Shown one piece after another: positions 27,646 to 34,547 of a DNA stretch of 64,000 nucleotides (its first letter is position 1; each line of letters starts with the position of its first letter). Below the pieces are notes generated by a model that was not told the origin of the DNA, ran no database searches, and was given only the letters and a program-made list of their open reading frames with translations. Origin of the DNA: GWE2-42-39 sp963668595 (GTDB lineage: Bacteria > Bacteroidota > Bacteroidia > Bacteroidales > Prolixibacteraceae); assembly GCA_963668595.1 (NCBI GenBank), contig OY764876.1, positions 3,534,001 through 3,598,000 of the forward strand, read 5' to 3'. A program made the translations under genes and the position numbers.

Positions 27646-27716
27646 TTTTAGATTTTCAATGTGTCTGATTGATAAAAACATTGAAATTCTAAATTCTAAT
27701 TTTAGATTTTCAATGT
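27646..27716. repeat. AT-rich direct and inverted repeats upstream of the ATPase gene
   Basis: The 17-mer TTTTAGATTTTCAATGT occurs at 27646-27662 and again at 27700-27716. Between them, at 27678-27693, lies its near-perfect inverse (ACATTGAAATTCTAAA). The second and third copies make a hairpin flanked by A and T runs. Confidence 0.8.
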
Positions 27717-27753
27717 TTTTGTGCCTGGAATCTCTCTTTTTTCTGTGTGTTGA

Positions 27754-27799
27754 GTACAGTGAAACAACCTTTTTGGTTGGTGAGATTGTTTCGCTGTAC
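27754..27799 (-). terminator. Long hairpin after metH
   Basis: GTACAGTGAAACAA and TTGTTTCGCTGTAC pair over 14 bp (one wobble), with an inner AACC/GGTT stem. It lies 18 bp past the metH stop. The T-run is weak, so it may act as a 3' stability element instead of a terminator. Confidence 0.6.
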
Positions 27800-27816
27800 A
27801 GACTTAATAAGTACGT

Positions 27817-30800
27817 CTAACTCTCTTTATAATTCAGATTGACAGGCAGGAATTTTTCCACAGTTTCCACTGAAATTCCTTTGCGGCGGGCATAATCTTC
27901 TATCTGATCAGGCGATATCTTGGACAGATCGAAGTAGCGCGATTGTGGATGCACAAAATACTGTCCGCAAACCGAAGCGGTCGGGTACATGGCATAATGC
28001 TCTGTCAAATTAATACCAATTTGCTGGGCGTTGAGCAGACTGAAAAGATTTTCTTTTTCGTGGTGCTCCGGACAAGCAGGGTAGCCCATTGCTGGCCTGA
28101 TTCCCTGGTATTTGGTGCGTAAGATTTCTTCGAGCGAAAGATTTTCATCTGCGGCATAGCCCCAGTATTCTTTGCGTACAAGCAAATGAAGTACTTCGGC
28201 AAAGGCTTCCGAGAGGCGATCGGCCAGTGCTTCGATCATGATAGCGCGGTAATCGTCGTGGTCGGCTTTGTATTGCGCAATCCATTTTTCGATACCAATG
28301 CCGGCAGTGGTTGCAAATGCTCCGCAATAATCGGTCAATCCGGTTTCGGCAGGAGCTACAAAGTCGGAAAGGCAAATGTTTGGTGCTCCTTCTTTTTTAA
28401 CTTCCTGCTGGCGCAGATGGTAGAACCGGCCAATTTCTTTTGTTTTGGCTTCATCTTCAAACAGAACAATATCATCGCCGTCGGCATGGGCCGGCCAGAT
28501 TCCAAATACTGCATTTGCCTGCAACATTTTTTTGCTGATTATTTCATCGAGCATGGCGTTGGCATCGGCAAACAAACGGCGGGCTTCTTCTCCCTGTTTA
28601 GGGTCGTCGAGAATTGCCGGATAAGAGCCGCGTAGTTCCCAGGCGAAAAAGAAGAAATTCCAATCGATGTATTTGCGCAATTCTTCCAGCGGAAAATCAA
28701 TCAACTGTTTTACTCCGGTGAAGTTGGGTTTGTAAATTGGCGAGTTGTTCCAGTCAATTGGTGTTTTGTTTGCACGTGCCGCTTCCAGTGAAAGATATTC
28801 TTTGGGTTTGCGTTGTGCCTGAAAATCGCGTATTTCCTGGTACTCTTCTTTTATTTCTCGAATGTATTCCTGATTGCCTGCAACTAAGTTGGCCACCACA
28901 TTTACGGCTCGCGATGCATCTTTTACATACACAACGGGGAATTCATATTGCGGTTCGATTTTTACAGCGGTATGTATTTTCGATGTGGTTGCTCCACCAA
29001 TCATCAGCGGTACGCGGAAGTTTTGACGTTGCATTTCGCGGGCAACATTCACCATTTCTTCGAGCGAAGGAGTGATCAATCCGCTGAGGCCGATAATGTC
29101 CACATTTTCTTCTTTTGCTTTCTGAAGAATTGTTTCAGTGGGAACCATTACTCCCAAATCAATTACATCATAGTTGTTGCAGCCAAGTACCACACCCACA
29201 ATGTTTTTGCCGATGTCGTGTACGTCGCCTTTTACAGTGGCCATCAGCACTTTTTTACGAGCTTGAATTTCAATATTGTTTTTCAGTTTATCGGCTTCGA
29301 TGTATGGTAACAAATAGGCTACGGCTTTTTTCATTACGCGCGCCGATTTTATTACCTGTGGAAGGAACATCTTTCCCGAACCGAACAGGTCGCCTACGAC
29401 GTTCATGCCGTCCATCAGAGGGCCTTCAATGATGGTTAAAATGGGCGAATAATGCTGAATGGCTTCTGCCAAATCTTCGTCAACGAAATCGGCAATTCCT
29501 TTTATCAGCGCATATTCCAGTCGCTTTTCGAGCGGAAGATCGCGCCATTCGTTGCGTTTTTCTTCTTTTACACCCTGATCCTTCACTGTTTGAGCAAACT
29601 CAAGCAATTCTTCGGTCGCTTCGGGTTTTTTATTCAGAACAAGATTTTCAATCTTTTCGAGCAAATCTTGTGGAATTTCGTCGTAAATCTGAAGCATGCC
29701 CGGGTTTACAATTCCCATATCAAGTCCGGCCCGGATGGCATGGAAAAGGAATACCGAGTGAATTGCTTCACGCACGGTGTTGTTTCCGCGGAATGAAAAC
29801 GATACGTTGCTGATTCCTCCGCTGGTTTTGGCATACGGAAGATTTTGTTTGATCCAGCGCACCGATTCGATAAAATCTACGGCGTAATTATTGTGCTCTT
29901 CGATACCTGTTCCAATTGTTAAAACATTGGTGTCGAATATAATATCCTGTGGGGAGAAATGAATCTCATCAACCAAAATACGATACGCGCGCTGGGCAAT
30001 TTCAATGCGTCGTTCAAGCGAGTCAGCTTGCCCTGTTTCGTCGAATGCCATCACAACGGCAGCAGCGCCGTAACGTTTAATTTTAGTGGCTTGCTCGCGA
30101 AATTTTTCTTCTCCTTCTTTTAAACTGATTGAATTTACAATTGCCTTTCCCTGCAAACATTTCAATCCAGCTTCAATGACGTCCCATTTTGATGAGTCGA
30201 TCATTACAGGAAGTTTGGCTATGTCGGGCTCAGCCATCAGCAAATTCAGGAAAGTGACCATTTCTTTTTTTGCATCAAGCATGGCATCGTCCATGTTCAC
30301 GTCGATGACCTGTGCGCCATTCTCAACCTGTTCGCGTGCAATGGCCAGTGCTTCTTCGTATTTGCCCTCGCTGATGAGGCGGGCAAATTTGCGCGATCCG
30401 GCAACATTACATCGTTCGCCAATATTTACAAAATTGGTTTCCGAGGTAATTATCATGGGTTCCAGACCACTGAAGCGGGTTAGTCCGTCGTTGTCGTTTT
30501 TATGGTGAGGGCAGGCATGGGCCGCCATTTCAGCAAAAGCATGAATGTGCTCGGGCGTGGTGCCGCAACATCCGCCCACAATATTTACAAAGCGATTGTC
30601 GAGAAAATCCTTGATGTGTGTTGCCATCTGGTGCGGAGTCTCGTCGTATTCGCCAAACTGGTTGGGTAAACCAGCGTTAGGATAGGCACTTACATAGAAT
30701 GGAGCTTTCTTTGCCAGCTCTTTCAGGTAGGGGCGCAAGTCTTTGGCTCCCAGCGAACAGTTTAACCCGATGCTGAGCAGATCGATGTGAGAAACGGAAG

Positions 30801-31494
30801 TCATAAATGCTTCCAGTGTTTGTCCTGAAAGGGTGCGTCCGCTGGCGTCGGTGATTGTTCCCGAAACCATTACAGGCATGCGCATGCCGCGTTGTTCCAG
30901 GGTTTCTTCGATGGCAAACAATGCGGCTTTGGCGTTGAGTGTATCGAAAATCGTTTCAACCAGAATAACATCAATCCCACCATCCAGCAGGGCTTCGAGT
31001 TGCTGGCGATAGGCCGTTTTTACTTCGTCGAACGAGACTGCCCGGTAACCCGGGTCGTTTACGTCGGGCGAAAGCGACAATGTTTTATTCATTGGACCAA
31101 TCGCGCCGGCAACAAAACGTGGTTTTTGCGGGTTTTTTGCGGTGAATTCAGCTGCTATTTCCGAAGCAATTTTCGCTGATTGCAGGTTCATTTCAATCAC
31201 CAAATCTTCCATTTGATAGTCGGCCTGCGAAATCGCATTGGCATTGAACGTGTTGGTTTCAATAATATCGGAACCAGCTTCAAGGAATGCGGCATGTATC
31301 GACCGGATTACATCTGGACGTGTGATGGAAAGCAGGTCGTTGTTGCCTTTCAGATCAATTGGGAAGTTGCCAAAACGATCTCCCCGGAAATCTGCTTCGG
31401 TGAGCCCTTTCTTCTGAATCATCGTGCCCATTGCTCCGTCAAGTACTAATACTCTCGATTCGAGCTCTTTGCGTATATCTTTTTGTTGTGTCAT
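27817..31494 (-). CDS. metH: Cobalamin-dependent methionine synthase
   Basis: A full-length 1225-residue, four-module enzyme that methylates homocysteine with 5-methyl-THF through cobalamin. The homocysteine domain has its zinc cysteines in GLNCSLGAKD and GGCCGTTPEH. The pterin domain starts near NIGERCNVAGSRKFA. The B12 domain has the DxHxxG motif in GDVHDIGKNIVG. The activation domain, for SAM-dependent reactivation, includes RPAMGYPACPEH. An upstream in-frame GTG exists (31536), but the ATG at 31494 gives the normal start. It is the last gene of a SAM-riboswitch-controlled homocysteine operon. The three upstream genes supply its substrate. Confidence 0.97.
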   Translation of the reverse strand: MTQQKDIRKELESRVLVLDGAMGTMIQKKGLTEADFRGDRFGNFPIDLKGNNDLLSITRPDVIRSIHAAFLEAGSDIIETNTFNANAISQADYQMEDLVIEMNLQSAKIASEIAAEFTAKNPQKPRFVAGAIGPMNKTLSLSPDVNDPGYRAVSFDEVKTAYRQQLEALLDGGIDVILVETIFDTLNAKAALFAIEETLEQRGMRMPVMVSGTITDASGRTLSGQTLEAFMTSVSHIDLLSIGLNCSLGAKDLRPYLKELAKKAPFYVSAYPNAGLPNQFGEYDETPHQMATHIKDFLDNRFVNIVGGCCGTTPEHIHAFAEMAAHACPHHKNDNDGLTRFSGLEPMIITSETNFVNIGERCNVAGSRKFARLISEGKYEEALAIAREQVENGAQVIDVNMDDAMLDAKKEMVTFLNLLMAEPDIAKLPVMIDSSKWDVIEAGLKCLQGKAIVNSISLKEGEEKFREQATKIKRYGAAAVVMAFDETGQADSLERRIEIAQRAYRILVDEIHFSPQDIIFDTNVLTIGTGIEEHNNYAVDFIESVRWIKQNLPYAKTSGGISNVSFSFRGNNTVREAIHSVFLFHAIRAGLDMGIVNPGMLQIYDEIPQDLLEKIENLVLNKKPEATEELLEFAQTVKDQGVKEEKRNEWRDLPLEKRLEYALIKGIADFVDEDLAEAIQHYSPILTIIEGPLMDGMNVVGDLFGSGKMFLPQVIKSARVMKKAVAYLLPYIEADKLKNNIEIQARKKVLMATVKGDVHDIGKNIVGVVLGCNNYDVIDLGVMVPTETILQKAKEENVDIIGLSGLITPSLEEMVNVAREMQRQNFRVPLMIGGATTSKIHTAVKIEPQYEFPVVYVKDASRAVNVVANLVAGNQEYIREIKEEYQEIRDFQAQRKPKEYLSLEAARANKTPIDWNNSPIYKPNFTGVKQLIDFPLEELRKYIDWNFFFFAWELRGSYPAILDDPKQGEEARRLFADANAMLDEIISKKMLQANAVFGIWPAHADGDDIVLFEDEAKTKEIGRFYHLRQQEVKKEGAPNICLSDFVAPAETGLTDYCGAFATTAGIGIEKWIAQYKADHDDYRAIMIEALADRLSEAFAEVLHLLVRKEYWGYAADENLSLEEILRTKYQGIRPAMGYPACPEHHEKENLFSLLNAQQIGINLTEHYAMYPTASVCGQYFVHPQSRYFDLSKISPDQIEDYARRKGISVETVEKFLPVNLNYKES

Positions 31495-31545
31495 TCTTTT
31501 TACTATTTGAGAAAGGAGCTTTTGTTCCCCGCTCACTTCAACTAT

Positions 31546-32379
31546 TTATCGTATCAATTTAATTTCAAAATTACTGCGAATTCCCAATTTATCGCCACAA
31601 ATTGCCACAATTGACAATATTTCAGCAAATTCGGTGCTGCTTTCAACGGTTTGCTGTACCAGTTCGGGCGACTTTACCCGATTGGCAAACGCAGTTGCAA
31701 ACGCATCGGCTAATGCGGTATCGCTACAGGCAATCATCACGGCATCGGCTTTGCCGAAACTGACCGATGGGCCAACCGTTCCGGCCGAAGTGCAAACTCC
31801 CAGCGGACTTGCTGATGCGGGAATAACAACTCCTATTTTTTCTGAAAGCACCGATTTTCCGGCAAATACCGATAAAATCAGATCGTGTTTAAGTAGCAGA
31901 AAAATGTCGCCACCATTTTCGATTACCAGTTCGCTGATATTGAATTGCCGGAGCAAAACTTTACCTACCTGTTCTGAAAAAGCTCCGGCAACGGCAGCCA
32001 TTGGTCCGGTTCCGGCTCTTTTTCCGGCTTGCGCCAGTATTTGAACAATTTCAGGAGCATTGGGTTGAGCCTCACAGGGCAAAAATGTTCGCCCAAATTC
32101 GGGATCAGTCATCAGGTATTGCTCCATTTCGGACCTTAGTTTTCGGACTGTTTCCTGAGCCACCGATTCCATTTTTGGATGAAAAGAGGCCGGATCAACA
32201 CCTATCCACAGGTCTGTCTCTTTATAATTGACCAGAAACGAGCGAAAGCGCTGTGCTGAAAATTGTTGGCGATATGTGCGTGGCTGAATAACGGCCTCCC
32301 CCGGCCCCTCCCAGAGAGGGGAGCAAGAGAAGCTTCCCCCAACCCCTCCCAGAGAGGGGATTAAAGAAAATTTTTTCAT
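31546..32379 (-). CDS. UPF0280/COG2122 (ApbE-like) protein, homocysteine synthesis accessory
   Basis: This 277-residue protein has the UPF0280 core: RFRSFLVNYKETDLWIGVD, GTGPMAAVAGAFSE, LVIENGGDIFL and GVCTSAGTVGPS. COG2122 members are distant relatives of the flavin transferase ApbE. One from Methanosarcina was implicated with DUF39 and NIL-ferredoxin proteins in making homocysteine from sulfide (from memory of published work). Residues 5-36 are encoded by two copies of a GC-rich intergenic repeat and look unlike any protein. The only Met before the conserved core is at 32379, just before these repeats. The next Met lies deep in the conserved domain. So the repeats are either translated or a non-ATG start is used. 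Confidence 0.82.
   Translation of the reverse strand: MKKFSLIPSLGGVGGSFSCSPLWEGPGEAVIQPRTYRQQFSAQRFRSFLVNYKETDLWIGVDPASFHPKMESVAQETVRKLRSEMEQYLMTDPEFGRTFLPCEAQPNAPEIVQILAQAGKRAGTGPMAAVAGAFSEQVGKVLLRQFNISELVIENGGDIFLLLKHDLILSVFAGKSVLSEKIGVVIPASASPLGVCTSAGTVGPSVSFGKADAVMIACSDTALADAFATAFANRVKSPELVQQTVESSTEFAEILSIVAICGDKLGIRSNFEIKLIR
32295..32366. repeat. Two copies of a GC-rich intergenic-type repeat within the UPF0280 frame
   Basis: A CCCCTCCCAGAGAGGGGA core occurs in 32295-32328 and again in 32332-32366, each preceded by a run of C. Each core can fold on itself (CCCCTC with GAGGGG). A related unit with CCCCTTTGGGG lies at 32428-32458. Such units are dispersed intergenic repeats in Bacteroidota genomes. 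Confidence 0.75.
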
Positions 32380-32427
32380 ACCTGCTTTTTTTCTTTTAAC
32401 GCCATGTTTAAAAATGAAGCTCGTGAA

Positions 32428-32458
32428 GTCTCCCCTTTGGGGAGATTTAGAGGGGCTT
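32428..32458. repeat. CTCCCCTTTGGGGAG-type intergenic repeat
   Basis: CTCCCCTTTGGGGAG is a near-perfect palindrome followed by ATTTAGAGGGGC. It abuts the end of the NIL-ferredoxin gene. It is a dispersed repeat type I know from other Bacteroidota genomes. It may act as a terminator-like or stability hairpin inside the operon. Confidence 0.65.
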
Positions 32459-32459
32459 A

Positions 32460-32882
32460 TTATTCTCTGAAGTCGATGGTGAACAAATTCAGTGGACAAG
32501 CAGGTACACAGAGTTCGCACACAATACATTTTTCGGGTTCAAACTCAAGTTCCCATTTCTTTTTGTCCATTACCAATGCTCCGGCGAAACATACCGCAGT
32601 ACAATTTCCGCAGTGGATACAGCGCTCTTTTTGCCAATGAATTTTTTTGTTAAGTGGCTCGCATGATACTCCGTTTTCTTCCAAATACTGAATTCCTGAT
32701 TTCAGGTTTTCTTTGGTTCCTTCGAGCTCAAGCACAAGACTTCCGGTTTTTCCTGGCCTGACTTCTGCTTTCAGAATATTGATACGGATGTCGAAATCTC
32801 TTACCAGATGATAGCTCAATGGCAGATCGCCGCTTTGTGGCGGAAATTTAAGTATATAACGTTTCTTCTTCATAATAGTCAT
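32460..32882 (-). CDS. NIL domain plus 2x[4Fe-4S] ferredoxin protein
   Basis: The 140-residue protein has an N-terminal NIL (ACT-like) domain at about 5-75, then two full CxxCxxCxxxC clusters, CIHCGNCTAVC and CIVCELCVPAC, each able to hold a [4Fe-4S] centre. The same architecture is found next to DUF39 proteins in methanogens, where it is thought to supply electrons or sulfur for homocysteine formation. An unusually good Shine-Dalgarno, AGGAGGTGA, precedes the ATG at 32882, which fixes the start. Bacteroidota genes rarely have one. It follows the DUF39 gene by 10 bp, so the two are translated from one message. Confidence 0.92.
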   Translation of the reverse strand: MTIMKKKRYILKFPPQSGDLPLSYHLVRDFDIRINILKAEVRPGKTGSLVLELEGTKENLKSGIQYLEENGVSCEPLNKKIHWQKERCIHCGNCTAVCFAGALVMDKKKWELEFEPEKCIVCELCVPACPLNLFTIDFRE

Positions 32883-32892
32883 GGTTCACCTC

Positions 32893-34041
32893 CTAAATTT
32901 CTTTTAATCCCTGAAGAGATGTGTTGGTTGGAAACATTTGAACCGGTTTGCTGATTTCAAATTTTCCTTCCAGAATTTCATTTTTTAATAAATCGGCAAT
33001 TTTTCGTGCCTTCGAAAGACTAGAAACCGGAGCAGTGCGTATTTTTTTGCCTTGCACTTCAATTTCTCCGGAGCGAAGTTGTGAATAATTTACGCGTCCG
33101 AGTGCAGGAGTCCCTTCCACTCCGTAATCAAGTACGGTAGTTTCAATTTGCTCATTGCGGATGGATACGCGGCGCGCAATATCGACATCGAGTACCGGAA
33201 TGGGAATACCAATTCCGACGAACAAACTGACGCCGTATTTTTCGTAATAAGCTCCCTGAAGAAACTCGGAACTCATTTCTTTCAGGTTTCCGATTACAGC
33301 AAGGGTTGCTGAGTTACTCACCGGCACTCCAAATTCGTTTTTGGGTTTCGATGTATTGAATTGGGTTCCGGGCCAGATAACAAAGCCTTGTGTTCCTCCC
33401 AGAAATATGCGTGTTCCGATGCCAATGGTTCTCATTTCCGGATCGTTGAGCAGCGGACTTAACTCGCCGGAGGTTGAATACGTGGCATTGCGCAGGTTGG
33501 GCAGCAACGATCCCATGTAGGTATATTTTATTTTAGGTGTGCTGTTCACTGCCACGTTGTAATTTTGGTAAGCATTTCGTGGGTTGAACAGAAACATTTC
33601 GTTTACCGTGTTTTTATTGATAACGGTTTTGATGTGTTTGCGCGGATAACAGTCGGTACCTTTTCCCCAGGCTTCGAGTACAATATCTTTGCCTTCAACC
33701 AAATCCTGTATCAGGTGAGCTCCTCCGTAGGTTGGGTTTTCCGGATCGCAGGCTGTCGCTCCGATGTAGGTGTCAACGGCAGCTAATCCTTCGTAAACGG
33801 GTACGCCATTCAGTCGTATTTTCTCCATGCGGATGGGAGGATTGGCATGTCCGAAATTGACAAACGCTCCGGACGAACACATGGCTCCGAAAGTTGCAGT
33901 AGTTACTACATCTACTTTCTCGGCAATTTCTTCAGGCGAGGCAGTAAGTGCCATTTGCGATACTTCCTCGGCAGTAAGTACCACGGCTTTGCCCGCTTTG
34001 ATTTTCTCGTTGATTTCTTCGTATGTTTTTGATATGCTCAT
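32893..34041 (-). CDS. DUF39/COG1900 homocysteine biosynthesis protein
   Basis: This 382-residue protein belongs to the HcyBio (DUF39) family. Archaeal members convert aspartate semialdehyde plus sulfide to homocysteine together with a NIL-ferredoxin protein. Conserved segments seen are TATFGAMCSSGAFVNFGH, IGATACDPENPTYGGAHL and GKGTDCYPRKH. Cys55 and Cys131 fit the two cysteines reported as important in the archaeal enzymes (from memory). The C-terminal CBS pair of some archaeal homologues is absent. The open frame extends to a GTG at 34089, but the ATG at 34041 gives the usual MSISKTYEEINEKI. A SAM riboswitch and leader ORF precede it. Confidence 0.92.
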   Translation of the reverse strand: MSISKTYEEINEKIKAGKAVVLTAEEVSQMALTASPEEIAEKVDVVTTATFGAMCSSGAFVNFGHANPPIRMEKIRLNGVPVYEGLAAVDTYIGATACDPENPTYGGAHLIQDLVEGKDIVLEAWGKGTDCYPRKHIKTVINKNTVNEMFLFNPRNAYQNYNVAVNSTPKIKYTYMGSLLPNLRNATYSTSGELSPLLNDPEMRTIGIGTRIFLGGTQGFVIWPGTQFNTSKPKNEFGVPVSNSATLAVIGNLKEMSSEFLQGAYYEKYGVSLFVGIGIPIPVLDVDIARRVSIRNEQIETTVLDYGVEGTPALGRVNYSQLRSGEIEVQGKKIRTAPVSSLSKARKIADLLKNEILEGKFEISKPVQMFPTNTSLQGLKEI

Positions 34042-34161
34042 ATCGTCGTATTTTATTTTCAGAATAATTTGAAGCAGGAAAACATGCACCGATTTAAAGC
34101 CGAATGTTTCTGCGTAATTCTCGGGAAAACCCGAAACGAAATTGATTGGGATAAATGAATC

Positions 34162-34175
34162 TGCGCGTTAGCGCA
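34162..34175 (-). promoter_or_regulatory. Hairpin spanning the leader-peptide stop codon
   Basis: On the minus strand TGCGC-TAAC-GCGCA is a perfect 5-bp GC-rich stem, and its loop contains the TAA stop codon of the leader ORF. Ribosomes finishing the leader would cover and melt it. Confidence 0.55.
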
Positions 34176-34239
34176 TGCACTGATTGGCAAAGTACATGAA
34201 ACTGAGCAGAAATAGAGATGTTTGTAAAACGTTGTTCAT
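34168..34239 (-). CDS. 23-residue leader peptide candidate upstream of the homocysteine operon
   Basis: The ATG at 34239 lies 14 bases past the riboswitch P1 stem, after an A-rich stretch typical of Bacteroidota translation starts. It opens a 23-codon frame ending TAA at 34168. The peptide starts MNNVLQTSLF, is mostly hydrophobic, and contains Met at 1, 15 and 22 and Cys at 21. Met and Cys codons sit next to the stop codon, in a hairpin. This layout suggests a translated leader that could sense Met or Cys charging. A membrane micro-protein, or chance, remains possible. Confidence 0.45.
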   Translation of the reverse strand: MNNVLQTSLFLLSFMYFANQCMR

Positions 34240-34247
34240 GATCTGTT

Positions 34248-34360
34248 TTTTAATTATAAGTCCGTTTCCGGTCGGGTATTGGCACCGTTCAGTATATATT
34301 TCCTGATGGTTGCCAGAGCTTCGCAGAGCCCGTTCTCTTCACTCTTCTTTATAATCAAAA
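34248..34360 (-). ncRNA. SAM-I-type riboswitch
   Basis: On the minus strand the core has the order of the S-box: closing stem P1 (TTATAA at each end, 34354 to 34349 with 34259 to 34254), then AAGAG, then GGGCTCTGCGAAGCTCTGG, then GCAACC, a variable hairpin (TCAG/CTGA), GGTGCCAATACC, and a final CCG-GAAA-CGG hairpin before P1 closes. The GCAACC/GGTGCCAA pairing and the GAAGC segment are SAM-riboswitch hallmarks. Gene content (methionine synthesis) agrees. There is no terminator next to P1, so control may be on translation of the leader ORF. A GGGG/CCCC hairpin precedes it (about 34361-34376). Confidence 0.85.
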
Positions 34361-34396
34361 TTCCCCGGTGTAGGGGAGTGCTTTGATAATCCGCTG

Positions 34397-34428
34397 CAAA
34401 TGTAAGCTCAAAACGATGAAATATCAAA
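34397..34428 (-). promoter_or_regulatory. Promoter of the homocysteine-methionine operon
   Basis: On the minus strand TTTG (34425-34428) and TACATTTG (34397-34404) are 20 bp apart. They match both Bacteroidota promoter elements exactly and place the start near 34390, upstream of the riboswitch. Confidence 0.75.
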
Positions 34429-34497
34429 CAATCCTGTTGAAATGCTTAAAAATTAACAGAAGAATTTTGTTCGGTGAGGATGATAAGTGATAGAAAC

Positions 34498-34529
34498 AAA
34501 AAAGGCGAACTTTCAAAAGCTCACCTTTC
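34498..34529 (-). terminator. Terminator of the sulfatase gene
   Basis: On the minus strand AAAGGTGAGCTTT pairs with AAAGTTCGCCTTT (two G-U) and continues into TTTTTTG, 20 bp past the sulfatase stop. Confidence 0.85.
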
Positions 34530-34547
34530 TCAATATGAATTGAGTGT

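Noticed and set aside
27646..27799. A CRISPR array or insertion-sequence end
   Set aside because: Only three short copies exist, one inverted, without regular spacers. No transposase or target duplication is visible.
28186..28635. 149-codon open frame opposite metH
   Set aside because: It is antisense to the MetH activation domain, with no recognisable domain or start signal.
32380..32529. Upstream extension of the UPF0280 frame
   Set aside because: It would overlap the dispersed repeat at 32428 and the end of the NIL-ferredoxin gene. ATG 32379 is closer and still precedes all conserved sequence.
34042..34089. GTG start extending DUF39 by 16 residues
   Set aside because: The extension has a sequence unlike the family. 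The ATG at 34041 gives the common start.
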